The notes under the pieces were generated by a model, which ran no database searches, was not told the DNA's origin, and was given only the letters and a program-made list of their open reading frames with translations. Shown here in pieces: positions 22,004-33,959 of a stretch of 64,000 nucleotides of DNA (positions are counted from its first letter, which is position 1; every line of letters begins with the position of its first letter). The stretch spans positions 82,657,835 to 82,721,834 of the forward strand of contig OZ023268.1 of NCBI GenBank assembly GCA_964006375.1. Direction: 5' to 3'. Source of the stretch: Tillus elongatus. Taxonomy: Eukaryota > Arthropoda > Insecta > Coleoptera > Cleridae. The position numbers and the translations under genes were made by a program.

Positions 22004-24014
22004 CAGGGTGACATTGAAAAAAGCGCAATGTATAGTACCACGCGAAAGATGACACCAGAAAACAAAAAAGTTCCGGTACACATAGGTCCATAACCCTTTT
22101 GTTTTCAAGATACAGTGTAAATATTTTTTAATTACATTTTCAACTTTTTGCGAGGTAAATTAATTTTATACAAAAATCCCGTTTGATTTGTTGTCGTATT
22201 TATGTCCAAAAACCTTTTGTTTCCGAGATACAGTGTAATTTTTTTTTAGTTTGAGTTCTTTTTTATTTTCTTCGAATTAATCAGAGATAATTTAATCAAA
22301 ATATCCGCTTACAGGTTGCCACATTGTGTAAAAATATTAACCGTTATAAGCAAATAGTGGCGGAATTAGAGGGGTTCATTATCATTAAGTTCATTGAATG
22401 AAATAGTACGACCCTGTAAAAAATTATTATTAATTATTAATTATTCATATTATCTCGAGTAACAAATAAACACAATAAAACAATCGAAATCAACAACTTT
22501 ATAAATTATGAGCAACTGGTAATAAACAGAAATAATAACAAACCTAATAAAAATTATCAAATAATAAAGGCTAACTTTAAAGAAGGTGTTCAAATTTGCG
22601 GCATCTGTCTTGAATCCACGTTTCCAGCCTTGTGATTATCGACCGATATCTGTGAAATATCGCTGGATTATTACGAAACATATCAGCAACTTCCATAATT
22701 CTGTTTCATAATGGTCTTCATTATTTATTTCGACGAAATAAATCTCATTTTTCACAAACCTCCAAAATGAAAAATCGAGTGGATTGAGCTCAGGGATGGA
22801 TATCCACCTATTGCCAAATTTTCTATTTGAAAACTCTTTTGCTATTCGGGGAAAATGAGCTGGCGCCCCATCATGCATGTAGTACATTCTCCTAATTATG
22901 TTTAACGGCACATCTTTTAACAACGTGTTTTCCGCAAGAAATTTAGATAGAGTTCACCTGTCAAACAATTGGGCATTCAAAACGGTCCAATTAAAAAATT
23001 GTCAATTATACCTGCCCACACATTAATTAGAAACTCATACTGGTGGTTTCTTATTATGTTTTGATGAGGATTTTCGTCACTCCAGTAGTGCATGTTATGC
23101 ATGTTTAGGATACCGTCCCGACATAAAGCTGCCTCATCGGCAAACATAATTAATGACAGGAAATCCCCCTCTTGATTTTGCATTCACTCGCAATATAGTA
23201 CACGACGTAAATGACCTGCTTCGAATAAGTGGTGAACTTTTTGGAAATGGAACGGGTGAAGAAGTTGTTCCTTAAGGACTTGTCTGGATGACTCGCTGTT
23301 TACATTGTGTAGAGCAGAACTTTTTTTCTTACGCTTACCCTAGGATTATTTTCTACCATTTGGAAAACAGATTCTTCGTTGTTAACAATATGACGACTTC
23401 CTTGAACCCCACTGTCACCTTTTCTTTTTTTAAAGCAGCCATCTTCTCCCAATCGCCGACGACTTCGATAAATGTTCTCACATTAGGAACTTGTCGTCTG
23501 TGATATCTTTCTCGGTAGATTCACTGAGCTTCACTAGAATTTGATCGAGCCTCGCCATAACACATAATAATGTCTCTGTATTCTACAAAAGTATACTCAA
23601 CCATCTTAAAAAGCAACAAACGAGAAATTAAACAATAAATCTATTTAGCAACGTAGCGACTTCAAATAACTTCAATGTCTATTTGACAGTAGCCATGGAT
23701 TGTTGATGTAGCCAACTGCATGTATAAACGATTGTTTCATTGTGTTCATTTGTTACTCGAGAGAATATGGATTTTTTAAATGCCAAGTCAACATGAAACC
23801 TTTTTTGGCTTTTGTAGAAAAATCCTGAGCAACATGCGACAACAGATCAAAAGGAACTTTTTGTAGAAAATTAAATTATCTATCGCAAAAAAGTTGAAAA
23901 AAAGTTACACTGTATCTTGAAAACAACAGGGTTATGGACATAAATGTACAGGAACTTTTTTTATATCCTCTATCGCGTGGTACTATGCATTGCAGTTTTT
24001 TCAATGCCACCATG
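22004..24014 (-). mobile_element. DUF4817/DDE_3 mariner-like transposon with long inverted ends
   Basis: The left end 'cagggtgacattgaaaaaa' and right end (complement 'catggtggcattgaaaaaa') continue as imperfect inverted repeats for about 120 bp ('tagtaccacgcg', 'gtccataaccc', 'tcaagatacagtgtaa'). Both ends are flanked by TA (22002-22003, 24015-24016), the mariner target. Outside the TA the flanks are themselves inverted repeats including the (CT)n/(GA)n runs. Contains one broken transposase. Confidence 0.8.
22630..23604 (-). pseudogene. DUF4817/DDE_3 transposase, nearly full length, broken
   Basis: From an ATG at 23604: 'MVEYTFVEYRDIIMCYGEAR' (DUF4817), 'YRERYHRRQVPNVRTF', then broken frames, 'FADEAALCRDGILNMHNMHY' with the first catalytic Asp and 'WSDENPH', 'LINVWAGIIDNFLIGPF', then 'YYMHDGAPAHFP' with the second Asp, 'RKFGNRWISIPELNPLDFSF' with the expected third acidic position now in degraded sequence, and 'LKNEI'-like end. 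About 6 stops or frameshifts. The parent would be about 320 residues. Confidence 0.85.
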
Positions 24015-24024
24015 TACAATGTAT

Positions 24025-24025
<1 letters not shown>

Positions 24026-24063
<38 letters not shown>
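24026..24063. repeat. (GA)n microsatellite
   Basis: Inverted partner of the (CT)n run on the other side of the mariner-like element. Confidence 0.9.
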
Positions 24064-24065
<2 letters not shown>

Positions 24066-24143
24066 TTAGTAGATAGAGATAAGCACACTTAGAGAACCCA
24101 AATCACCACAATACATTTAAAAAAAGACCCGACGATCGTTCTT
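24064..24143 (-). repeat. PLE terminal-repeat fragment
   Basis: 'gataagcacacttagagaacccaaatcaccacaatacat' then 'gacccgacgatcgtt', the inverted partner of 21840-21905. It stops exactly where the PLE coding part begins. Confidence 0.75.
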
Positions 24144-24144
24144 A

Positions 24145-25095
24145 AAAATAAACACAAAATTCCCCACGATACCTTAACTCTTGTAGAACACTGCACATCT
24201 AACACTTATTTCCTTTTTCAAAACAAATTTTACAAACAAGTTCGAGGTGCTCCAATGGGTTCACCTCTCTCTCTCTTCCCTGCATTGGCTAACATTTTCA
24301 TGGAAAACTTCGAGACACAAGCCCTCAATTCATCCCAACTTAAACCAACCTGTTGGTTAAGATACGTTGACGACATTTTCGCTGTCTGGCCACACGGCAA
24401 AGAATCTCTAGACGAATCTTTCTTACCTAAATAACATCAACCCCCAAACTCAATTCACCATGGAAATAGAAAATAATTTTTCTTTGCCTTTCTTAGATGT
24501 ACGCATCACTAAAAACCCAGTCAGAGAATTTTCTTACACTGTCTACCGAAAACCAACCCACACTAATCGTTATCTTAACGCCCAATCTCACCATCACCCA
24601 TCGCAACTAAATTCCGTGGTTCGAACACTAGTAACACGATCCCTTAGACTAACGGACAACGACAACAAACAGACAGAATTAAACTTTTTAAGACAGACAT
24701 TGCTAGAAAACAGATACGACAACAATCACATACTACGAAACATTAGAAACGCACAACAACAAACCACTACACCACAAGAACAAACAGAGTCCACACAACA
24801 ACACATAGCGTTTTTACCATACATTAAAGGTGTCACCGACAAAATCAGCAGAATTTTTAGAACCCATAGTATCAAAACCGTATCCACAACAGAGCAAAAA
24901 CTGTCAAATCTGATTAAAACTCCCAAGGATACGATTCCTTTACCCACCTTTGTTCATCACTCTAAGGAGAAGGCAGATTGAGACCTTAGAGTGTCCTTAC
25001 ATATTTCCTTTACCTCTTGAAAATGGCTCCAAAACATGAGCCGAAACGTCGATTTTTCATAAATTCTGGACGCGGTTTAACCCGAGAACCAAGTA
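24145..25095 (+). pseudogene. Penelope-like element reverse transcriptase, 3' half
   Basis: 'FYKQVRGAPMGSPLS' (RT motif 4), 'ALANIFMENFE', 'CWLRYVDDIFAVWPHG' with the catalytic YVDD at about 24365, a frameshift near 24430, then an open frame 24460-24981 with 'NFSLPFLDVRITK' and 'YTVYRKPTHTNRYLNAQSHH', hallmark Penelope RT C-terminal motifs. Linker to 24980, then a 3' region '[13 protein letters not shown]'. The GIY-YIG endonuclease does not follow here. The 5' half of the RT is lost. Confidence 0.9.
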
Positions 25096-25097
25096 TG

Positions 25098-25233
<136 letters not shown>

Positions 25234-25339
25234 TGACATATATAAAGGTATCCCAGAGAGGAGTTGAATTTTAAAGTTGGCATCATTTTCATATCAAAAC
25301 TGACAGTTGTCAAAGTTTTATAATTGCTATTGGGAACCA

Positions 25340-26300
25340 TTGCCATTTGAAGTTACAGAGCGCTATTCAATTGAGCAACGCATTTTCATTAATAAAACTC
25401 TATGAAAATGGGGAAACTTAACGCAAATCTATAGCAAACTCTGTAATTATTTTGGTCGTCATCATCATCCTTCTCGTCCCGCAATTGAAGCTTTGATTGA
25501 GAAATTTGAACAAACAAATTCAGTTTGTAATGTGAAGAAACTTGTGCTTGGTCGTAATAGTCGTTCTCAGAAAACATAGACATGGCGTCAGGGACTATTA
25601 TTGGGAATCCAAAAACTCGACATCTCAGTAATCCAAATGCATTATTCAACGATTTTTGACGACTGATCTCAATTTGCAGGCCTATAAAATCCAACTGACA
25701 CAACAATTGAAGTCGTCCTACCATTCACAACGACGTGCTTTTGTGAATTGGGTGTTGGGGCAAGGATTGTTTTTGAATTCGCATTAGATGGATACCTCAG
25801 CAAGCAAAATTGCCGTATTTGGGGTTCTACAAATCCACGTTCAATCTTTCAAAAACCGATGTATCTACCAAGAGTTACAGTGTGGTGCGGTTCTGACTTC
25901 GAGGAGTGATAGGACCATACTTTTTCGAAAATGCTAATGGAGTTGCGGTAACAATCAATGGTACCGCGATATGATAATTTTTTTATGGCACCATGAATAG
26001 TATTGACTTGGAAGACATGTTCTTCCAAGAACACGGTGCAACCACTCATAGTACCAATGGACACACAAAGTTTCCTGGCCGTGTAATTTCTTTCCGTGGC
26101 GACCTGACTTCGCCGCCGCGCTCTTGTGATCCAGCACCACTGATTTCCCTCCTTTGGTGTTCCTTGAAAGAGAGAATATGTCAATAAACGCCAAACACTT
26201 ATAATGCTGATAATAGAGCCGCAATTATGCCACAAGGTGATCCTCTCGTTGGGACACTTTTACACAAGTGTCAGTTTGGTGAGTAGTCCCATGTTATGAT
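25340..26300 (+). pseudogene. DUF4817/DDE_3 transposase, full length, broken
   Basis: 'PFEVTERYSIEQRIFINKTL' and 'YFGRHHHPSRPAIEALIEKF' (DUF4817 helix-turn-helix), then 'QLTQQLK'-type residues, 'FALDGYLSKQNCRIWG' near 25780 (first catalytic area), 'YLPRVTVWCG', 'NGVAVTINGTRYDNFF', 'LEDMFFQEHGATTHSTN' (second catalytic area with the Asp replaced by Glu-His), 'FPGRVISFRGDLTSPPRSCD' and 'CSLKERIC' (the third area). Roughly 8 breaks. The same family as at 22.6-23.6 and 36.8-37.8 kb but a different lineage. Confidence 0.8.
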
Positions 26301-26379
26301 CATACTATTACAAACATTAGAAATCTGTTTCAGGATATGTTCATGACACACTATGGACCATATTTGGAAAATCTTTTTG

Positions 26380-26770
26380 TTTATTCATGAAATCTTGTGG
26401 GCTGGAATTCGAGGTCGGTGTCTAAAGTCTTACTGTATTTTTTACTGGTGGGTAGGTATTTAATTATTTTTTTTAATGTGAAGAGCTTGTTCCATCTTGA
26501 GCACTTTCTTTTACTAATAACAATGTACACCATGAAATAACCTGCTTTCAACAAGATGGAGCTCCTCATTTTGGTGTTAACGTTAGGTTATTTCTTAATG
26601 AAGTGTTACCTGGTAAACGTATAGGACGACGAGGTCTGATGGATTGGCCTGCTCGATTACCTGATTTGACACCATTATATTTACTCCTTTGAGATCACTT
26701 AAAATCGCGAGTTTACTTCAACAGACCAAACAACTTACATACGTGCTGTAGAGTGTCAGAGGGTTAATTA
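26380..26770 (+). pseudogene. mariner-like DDE_3 C-terminal fragment
   Basis: 'ITCFQQDGAPHFGVNVRLFL' with the second catalytic Asp, 'RIGRRGLMDWPARLPDLTPL' and 'HLKSRVYFNRPNN' at 26530-26740. The third acidic region is present in outline ('PDLTPLYLLL'). N-terminal part not found. Confidence 0.75.
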
Positions 26771-26784
26771 AAGAATGACGATAC

Positions 26785-27515
<731 letters not shown>

Positions 27516-27735
27516 ACAGGCGAGGATGGCTACCCAAGCGATTTTGTTCCCGCAAGACAAAGCACCTGCGCATAAATTACATGTTACCTTGTTAAGAATT
27601 TGTGAGGTAGAATTACGTAAATAGCAGATCTGGTTTAGTGCCATTACCATAACCATATTTTTCTTCAACTAAAAAGGTTTTAAATTTTCTTACGACGCAG
27701 AGATGACAACAATGTTCTGGAAGGCAGGCTACATT
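27516..27735 (+). pseudogene. mariner C-terminal fragment
   Basis: 'LFPQDKAPAHKLHVTLLRI' (second catalytic Asp context, QDNAPAH in intact families), then degraded sequence to 'YDAEMTTMFW'. Confidence 0.55.
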
Positions 27736-27775
27736 TAGCCAAGTTGCTTAAGATGTTAAGTCTAAACAGTCTAAA

Positions 27776-28175
27776 CCCTGATCAGAAGCGAGCACAGAAG
27801 AAGCATTACGCTCAATTTCTGTCCAGTTTAAACAAGATGCTGACTTCTTAAACCGTGTTGTTACTATGAATTAAACGTGTGTGCATTTCTATTACTAGAA
27901 ACAAAACATCAATCGATGAAATGGAGACACTTTGGTTCTCCAAGGCATAAGAAACTCTGTGTTCAAAAATCTCCTAGAAATGTGATTGCTTTGGTGTTTT
28001 GGGGTTGCCATAGAATGATCATGACTGACTTTCTAGATGAGCGTAGAATGTTACTGACCAGGTTACGAAGAAAATATAGGGAAAAGTATCGAGAGAAGCT
28101 ATCTAAGGTGTTATATCTTTGCAAGACAATGCCTCTGCACACAAATGACATGTTTCCATGCAAATAATTCATAAT
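27776..28175 (+). pseudogene. mariner transposase middle fragment
   Basis: 'DQKRAQKKHYAQFL', 'QSMKWRHFGSPRHKK' and 'SPRNVIALVFWGCHRMIMTD' match the stretch after the first catalytic Asp of SETMAR-type mariners. Then Lys/Arg-rich 'KYREKLSKVLYLCK' with a frame break at the DNAPAH position. The order with the preceding fragment is reversed, so these are two copies. Confidence 0.75.
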
Positions 28176-29164
28176 TTAGGATTATAATTACTTTAAAAAT
28201 ACGTCCTTACGCCCAATAGCTTTCCCCAGCCGAAAATGTTACTTCGATTGGAAAAAAGTTTTAAAAGTTTCATTTAAGTTTTCTTCTAACCAAGGGAGGG
28301 GGAGGGGGGTTTCCTAGTTCTTCAAGATGAAAAATTATTTTGAAAGGTCTAGAGGCATTGCAGGTTTGATATAATAAATGTAAGGGAGGTTATGTTGAAT
28401 AATACAACATTTTAAGTTTCAAATGTTGTTTATTTCTCTCTCATGCTAATAACTTTTTAACGACTCTTCGTACATCACTAGCAAAACGGAACAAACAAGA
28501 AAAAAATCAGATAGGCAGGTACGGATGCATATGGCAAGAAATGTAGCTGCAAATAAAGGACTACGCGGAAAATGTAAAGATAGAGCATATAAAGCAAAAT
28601 TTATATGCAAAAATCTGTACGTCACTTATCAAATAAACCTCGTATTGTGATTAAAATTCCACAATCAAATTAAACACCTGGATATCTACGACCTGAACAT
28701 ATTCTCGTGTTTTTGTTCTTTACATCATAGTATTGTAATGAGTCACCATAGAATAGGCATTTCCTTTGGCACTGGAGGCATGATCTTGGGTCTTGTACCA
28801 TTTAATAACCTTCAAACTCCTTTACCATGCACGTTTCGATATTCACTGTTCCATAATTTTTAAAGGTAATCAGTAATTATTGGAAACATTTCAATGCACA
28901 ATTATCCCATTAGTGTAATTTAGTACTTTCATTCGTTATATATAACTCCGGCTCTAAAGGGTTATAAAGGGTTATATCGGATTATAAATGAAGGACTTTT
29001 TTTTAGACAAACCAACAAAAAATAGTGCTGCAAATTGAATCATAACTTCCACATAGCAGTGATAACCCACTCTTCCCAGAAATACATTTTATTAATCGAA
29101 TTTAGGGTCCATGACCTGACAACAAAGAAAATATCCGTATTCCTGTACCTATAAACTTGTGACA
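28176..29164. other. Unassigned stretch
   Basis: A G-run (28294-28309) and AT-rich sequence; no frame or repeat recognised. Confidence 0.35.
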
Positions 29165-29970
29165 CGCTATATTACACGAGTTTTAACTCGAAAAAAATTT
29201 GTTAATTTTCACCAAATCACCCCTCATTAATCCCCTACTCCCCGAGGCGATATTAACCTAAAACAATTCGAAGCGATCCTTTACCGGGTGCTAATTGGAT
29301 ACCAAATTTGAAGATGATATCTCAATTCTTTCGAAAGTTGTTACGCGTACTAACAGACAAACGTACGGGTCGAGAGATAAAAACATTTTGTTCCAGGTTC
29401 AAGTTTTTTATATATTTTAACTTTCTACGCCGTTTTAGCAAAAAAAAATTTCGAAATTTCTTTCACCGATACATTAAAGCCACACGTTCAACCACTAATT
29501 TGATTTCAGCACAGAATACCAGGTGTTTGATGACATTGAAAGTTTTCTAATAAACATACCTTAAAATATTATATTACTCGAGTTTTAACGAAAAAATTTC
29601 AATTTGCACCTAATCACCAACAAGCCCAAGTCGGGTGCTAACTGGATACCAAATTTGAAGATGATATCTAAATTCGTTCGAAAGTTACTGCGCCTATTAA
29701 CAGACAGACGTACATGCAGACCGACCGACCGACATACAAAAAAATTTTGTTCCAGAATCAAGGTTTATATGTTTTGACACTTTTTACGCCGTTTTAGCAA
29801 CAAAAAAATACAAATTTTTCTCAACAATATTCCATCCCCACATATTCAACCCCTACTTTAATTTCAGCACAGAATACCAGATGTTTGATCAAATTAAAAG
29901 TTGTCTAATAACTAAACCCTAAACGGTTGTATTACTCGAGTTTTAACGAAAAAGATAAATTTTCACCAAA
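29165..29970. repeat. Two to three tandem ~350-bp repeats
   Basis: Shared phrases recur: 'ggataccaaatttgaagatgat' at about 29298 and 29647, 'ttactcgagttttaac' at about 29575 and 29933 (a diverged one at 29172), 'atttcagcacagaatacca' at 29503 and 29862. Period about 350 bp. Contains 'gacagac.tac' type degenerate runs. Non-coding. Confidence 0.75.
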
Positions 29971-30094
29971 TCACTCCCCCAACCATCAACTTTTAGAACG
30001 CATAGTTTTAAAGGCATGTTCACTTCTAGCGTTTGCATCGACTTCTTACAGAACCAACTACCCTAAATGTTGAATAATCATCAGCAAAGTACGC

Positions 30095-30330
30095 ATTTTT
30101 AACATGATGGTGCGCCGTCACATTGTTCTTAATGAATACCTCGATTAAACTCTTGAGTTTCCAAATCGCTGGATAGGTCGTCACGGACCACGGGGATGGT
30201 TTAAATCCCTTGTATTGTGTTTTATGGGGCTTGCTAAAAACCAAAGTTTATTCTATGGATGGAAATTGTGGAAACCAAGTTATTGACCGCATAATCGAAT
30301 GCTGTCAGTAAATTAAGTCAAATCAGCTTT
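30095..30330 (+). pseudogene. DUF4817/DDE_3 C-terminal fragment
   Basis: 'HDGAPSH' with the second catalytic Asp, then in another frame 'FPNRWIGRHGPRGWFKS' and 'VLWGLLKTKVYS' (third acidic region degraded), 'VIDRIIECC'. Frameshifted relic. Confidence 0.7.
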
Positions 30331-30621
30331 GATTCACCGGGCCAAGCAAATCAATTTTGATATTAATGTCGATATAAAAAAAAATCCAAAACTAAAGTTA
30401 GATTCATACACTCGCCAATTGCGAAAAGCCAACTGTAAAATCGCAGCGAAACGTGCCCTATTTGTTTATTTTAAATATTATCGTTATATTAGTTAATTTT
30501 CTTAAAGAAAATTCACTAATGAGGAAATCCCGACTTTTGAATTTTGAAAAAATTTCTTCAAATGAGCGCTATTTAGAACCCCTGGAACACAAATCCGTGG
30601 CCGGTTTCAGACTTTATATGG

Positions 30622-30622
<1 letters not shown>

Positions 30623-30711
<89 letters not shown>
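30623..30711. repeat. (TA)n microsatellite inside repeat X
   Basis: About 44 TA units with X flanks. Confidence 0.95.
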
Positions 30712-30715
<4 letters not shown>

Positions 30716-31390
30716 CACACTTACTTAACTAAAAAAATAATGGTCCGGTTTTGATAAAACTTGGTGAGTACCTTCCTTTCGCAAGTGGTTTGGATAAGTT
30801 CGTTAGCCAGGAAAATCCGCAGAGGTTTTCCCGAAAAATTCTGTGTTTTCTTTCGAAAAAATATGTTTCCTGAATTAACAAAGTAAGGGCAATCAAATTT
30901 GCTACTCGGGTTTATATCGTTATAGGTAAGTTGCCTGCCAAAATTTAGCTCTGTGGGTTAAAGGACAAAAAGTTACAGGCATTTAAAGAAAAATAAAATT
31001 GGGTTTTCCTCAAAATGTCAAAGTCGCGATTTAAAACGTCAAAATTGGTAATATTTAGGTAATGAACCTGAAACTAATATGAGCCATGGAAGAAAAATGT
31101 CTCAAGAAGAATGTTTTACTACAAAGCCTGAAGTCTTAGTTTAAATCGTCATTGTCCTTCATTTTACTAAAATATTCCCAGAAAATTCATTTCAAATAGA
31201 CCCTTTCTCTGATAATTTGGCAGTAGTGTTGGCTATAGTGTTTATCGGTTAATGGTATATCATTTTTGTCGATAAATAAAGCTCAATATAGCCGTTATTA
31301 GGCAAGATATGAAAAAAAAATTGTACACATTAATTATATTTTTCTTTTTTAATGAATTTTCTTTAAAAAATCAGTAATGGGGAGATTCGT

Positions 31391-31393
<3 letters not shown>

Positions 31394-31482
<89 letters not shown>
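31394..31482. repeat. (TA)n microsatellite inside repeat X
   Basis: About 44 TA units, about 45 bases after the second X 5' hairpin. Confidence 0.95.
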
Positions 31483-31484
<2 letters not shown>

Positions 31485-32522
31485 TACCGATAACTCAAAA
31501 ATAATGGACCGATCTTGATCAAATTTGGCGAGTACCTTCCTTTTGTAAGTGGCTTGGATAAGTTCGTTAGCAAGGAAAATCGGCTCAGGTTTTCCCGGAA
31601 AATTTTCTTTTCTTTCCAAAAAAATTTATATCTCCGGAAATAACAAAGTTAGGGCAACCAAATTTGGTACGCGTATTTGCATTATAAAGAGTGAACCACG
31701 TACCAAAATTTAGGTCTCTAAGTTTAAGAACAAAAAAGTTACGGGCAGCTAAAGAAACAAAATTTTGGAGTTTTCCTCAAAAAGTCAAACTCGCAATTTA
31801 AAACGTCAAAATTGGCAATGTTTAGGCAAAGGACGTGAAACAAATACGTTGCAAGAAGAGTGTTCTGCGAACCCTTAAGTTTCACATTCAACCGTCATTG
31901 CCCTTCATTTTACTAAAATATTTACAGAAAATTCATTTCAATAGTTAAGTTGATGTTTTCGTTGTAAGTTTAGTGAAGTTTATGGTTTAACGGTCTATAA
32001 TTTTTAGCTTATTTTCGTAGAACAAATTCGTTACTGCATTTTAGCATTTTTTTATCGAAATATAATGCATATTTGTAAGAAAAAAAATCTGGACACAGTA
32101 AGTGCGTTTTGGTAGCGAATTTTCATTAAATCCTTCAAATTTCAATAACTCAATTTGCTATTAGCGTAAGTTTTGTTGGTTAGGAAACCAACATTTAACT
32201 TTATTTGCGGAAAATTTTTGTATGAACGCAGCGAGGGCGTTTTGGTAGCGAATTTTCATTAAATGTTTCAAATTTCAATAACTTAATTTGCTCAGGTTCA
32301 TTGGCTAGGAGACTAGTTTTCTCGGAAACATTTAAAGTTTATTTTCGGAAAATTTTTGTACATTTTCAAATAATTATTTTGATAAAATATGGTACATTGT
32401 TCCTACTATATAGGTTATGCCAGTAACCAAATTGATGCCTGCTCGCATTAGAGCGATATATTTGTAATTAAAATCATTTTTTTGAAAATTCACTTCCATA
32501 ACGCACTTGCTGCGTCCAGACT

Positions 32523-33085
32523 TTGATTTAAAATGGACCAATAGGAATCAGTTTCGCAATTCGTGAGTGTATGAACCTATCTTTAATCGGTTTTGCCACG
32601 TATGACAACAGTGTAAGTACATTCTGAAAGGAGTGATTAATCCAAATATTTGCGGTTGCATACAGAATTTCTCACATGGAACGAAGGCATATTTAGTCGC
32701 TTAGTCAGGTGTAAATCTTTGTTTCTATATAAAAAGACAAACGGCATTTGCTAATAAGGTACATTAAATTTGTTATTGGCCAGTTACCGCAACGTAAATT
32801 AAGTTAGATGCATTTATAATGCAGGTGTGAAATTGTAAATGGTATATCAACAAATAGGAATTTGTAGAAAGTTTACTCAATTTGAAAGTAGGTAAAGCGC
32901 ATAATAAATTTCAATCTTTCCAATTGTTGGTCTGAAGAAATGATAGTTTGAAGTCGGACAGTTTGAAAAGTGTATATTTCATTATACGGTAAAATGTGTC
33001 TCGAGAATAGCAAATGTTTTCTTATGTACAGTTGCTTTACATTATAAAATTAACACACTGCCCAACAATGCCTTTATGTCAATGT

Positions 33086-33142
<57 letters not shown>

Positions 33143-33365
33143 TGCTTTTATTGACAATTAAGTTACATGTCAAACGGCAGAGTTCAGAAATATTTCTGTT
33201 CTTCCACTCATATGTTGTATGATCTATTGTCATTTTCCATCGAGGTAATACACAGTGACAAGAGTCGATTATACTACCACAGCGAATCCTTAAGTTGATG
33301 CACTCGCTAGTTGCGAAAAGCGAATTGCATTCCTAGTGGGTTAGTTTAAGATATTATTTCAAAAA
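32523..33365. other. Unassigned stretch with an AAT microsatellite
   Basis: No coding signal. Contains (AAT)n at 33088-33140. Confidence 0.4.
33088..33140. repeat. (AAT)n microsatellite
   Basis: About 17 AAT units. Confidence 0.95.
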
Positions 33366-33665
33366 TTTCGGGACGTGTGGTAGCGAAAATTTATTAAATG
33401 CTTCAAATTTGCATAACTCAATTTTCTACAAACCTAGAGAGTTAAATTTTGGTATATAGTAAGGTATTTAAGAGGGCATCATAATAACCATTTCATCAAA
33501 ATAATTTTTTTATTTTTCGAGATACAATTTTTTTCCTAAAATTTTTTTTAAAAACTAGCCCGATAGGGTTCGCTAACGAACTCATCCAAGCCCTTAATAA
33601 GAGAAAGATTCTTGCCGAGTTTCACCAAAAGCGGTTAATAACTTTTCAAGTTATCGTGTGGATAT
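33366..33665 (-). repeat. Repeat X, diverged copy
   Basis: 'gggacgtgtggtagcgaaaatttattaaatgcttc' is a damaged 3' end; then 'aactcaattttctac' and 'cgctaacgaactcatccaagcc', 'acttttcaagttatcgtgtgg'. Confidence 0.65.
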
Positions 33666-33955
33666 TTATCAAACAATCCCGAAACACGTCAATTTTAGAT
33701 TAAAAAATGACATCCTGCAACGTGAAAACTTCATCCCTACATTCAACCCCTTGGAGTGACAGTTGAAACCCCCATATTTACAACGGTCATTCGAAAGGAG
33801 CAAATACTTTCTAAAATTTGTTTTATCAAAAAATGATCTCTTTAAATCTGCGTTTCCTCCAGTTTGAAGCAATATTTCGTAACGATTTGTGCTCAATTTA
33901 TTAAGGCATTATGCCTAGGCATCGTTTAACAATCACTTAACTGAATTCGAAAGGG
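33666..33955. other. Unassigned stretch
   Basis: Nothing recognised. Confidence 0.3.
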
Positions 33956-33959
33956 GGCG

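Larger units (their letters stand above)
30490..32522 (+). repeat. Repeat X, long head-to-tail copy
   Basis: Starts with the 5' hairpin (30497-30525), TA tract, X body, 'aaaattgtacacat' region, then a second X start at about 31345 (hairpin, TA tract, body). Ends in a 300-bp module whose last bases 'ccataacgcacttgctgcgtcc' (32497) are the 3' hairpin. Two X units head to tail plus the module, parallel to each arm of the 7.4-10.8-kb inverted repeat. Confidence 0.75.

Noticed and set aside
21833..22093. Leu-Ser repeat protein
   Set aside because: Product of the (CT)n microsatellite.
29700..29760. CRISPR-like short repeats ('gaccgaccgacc')
   Set aside because: A simple-sequence run without spacers; eukaryotic context.
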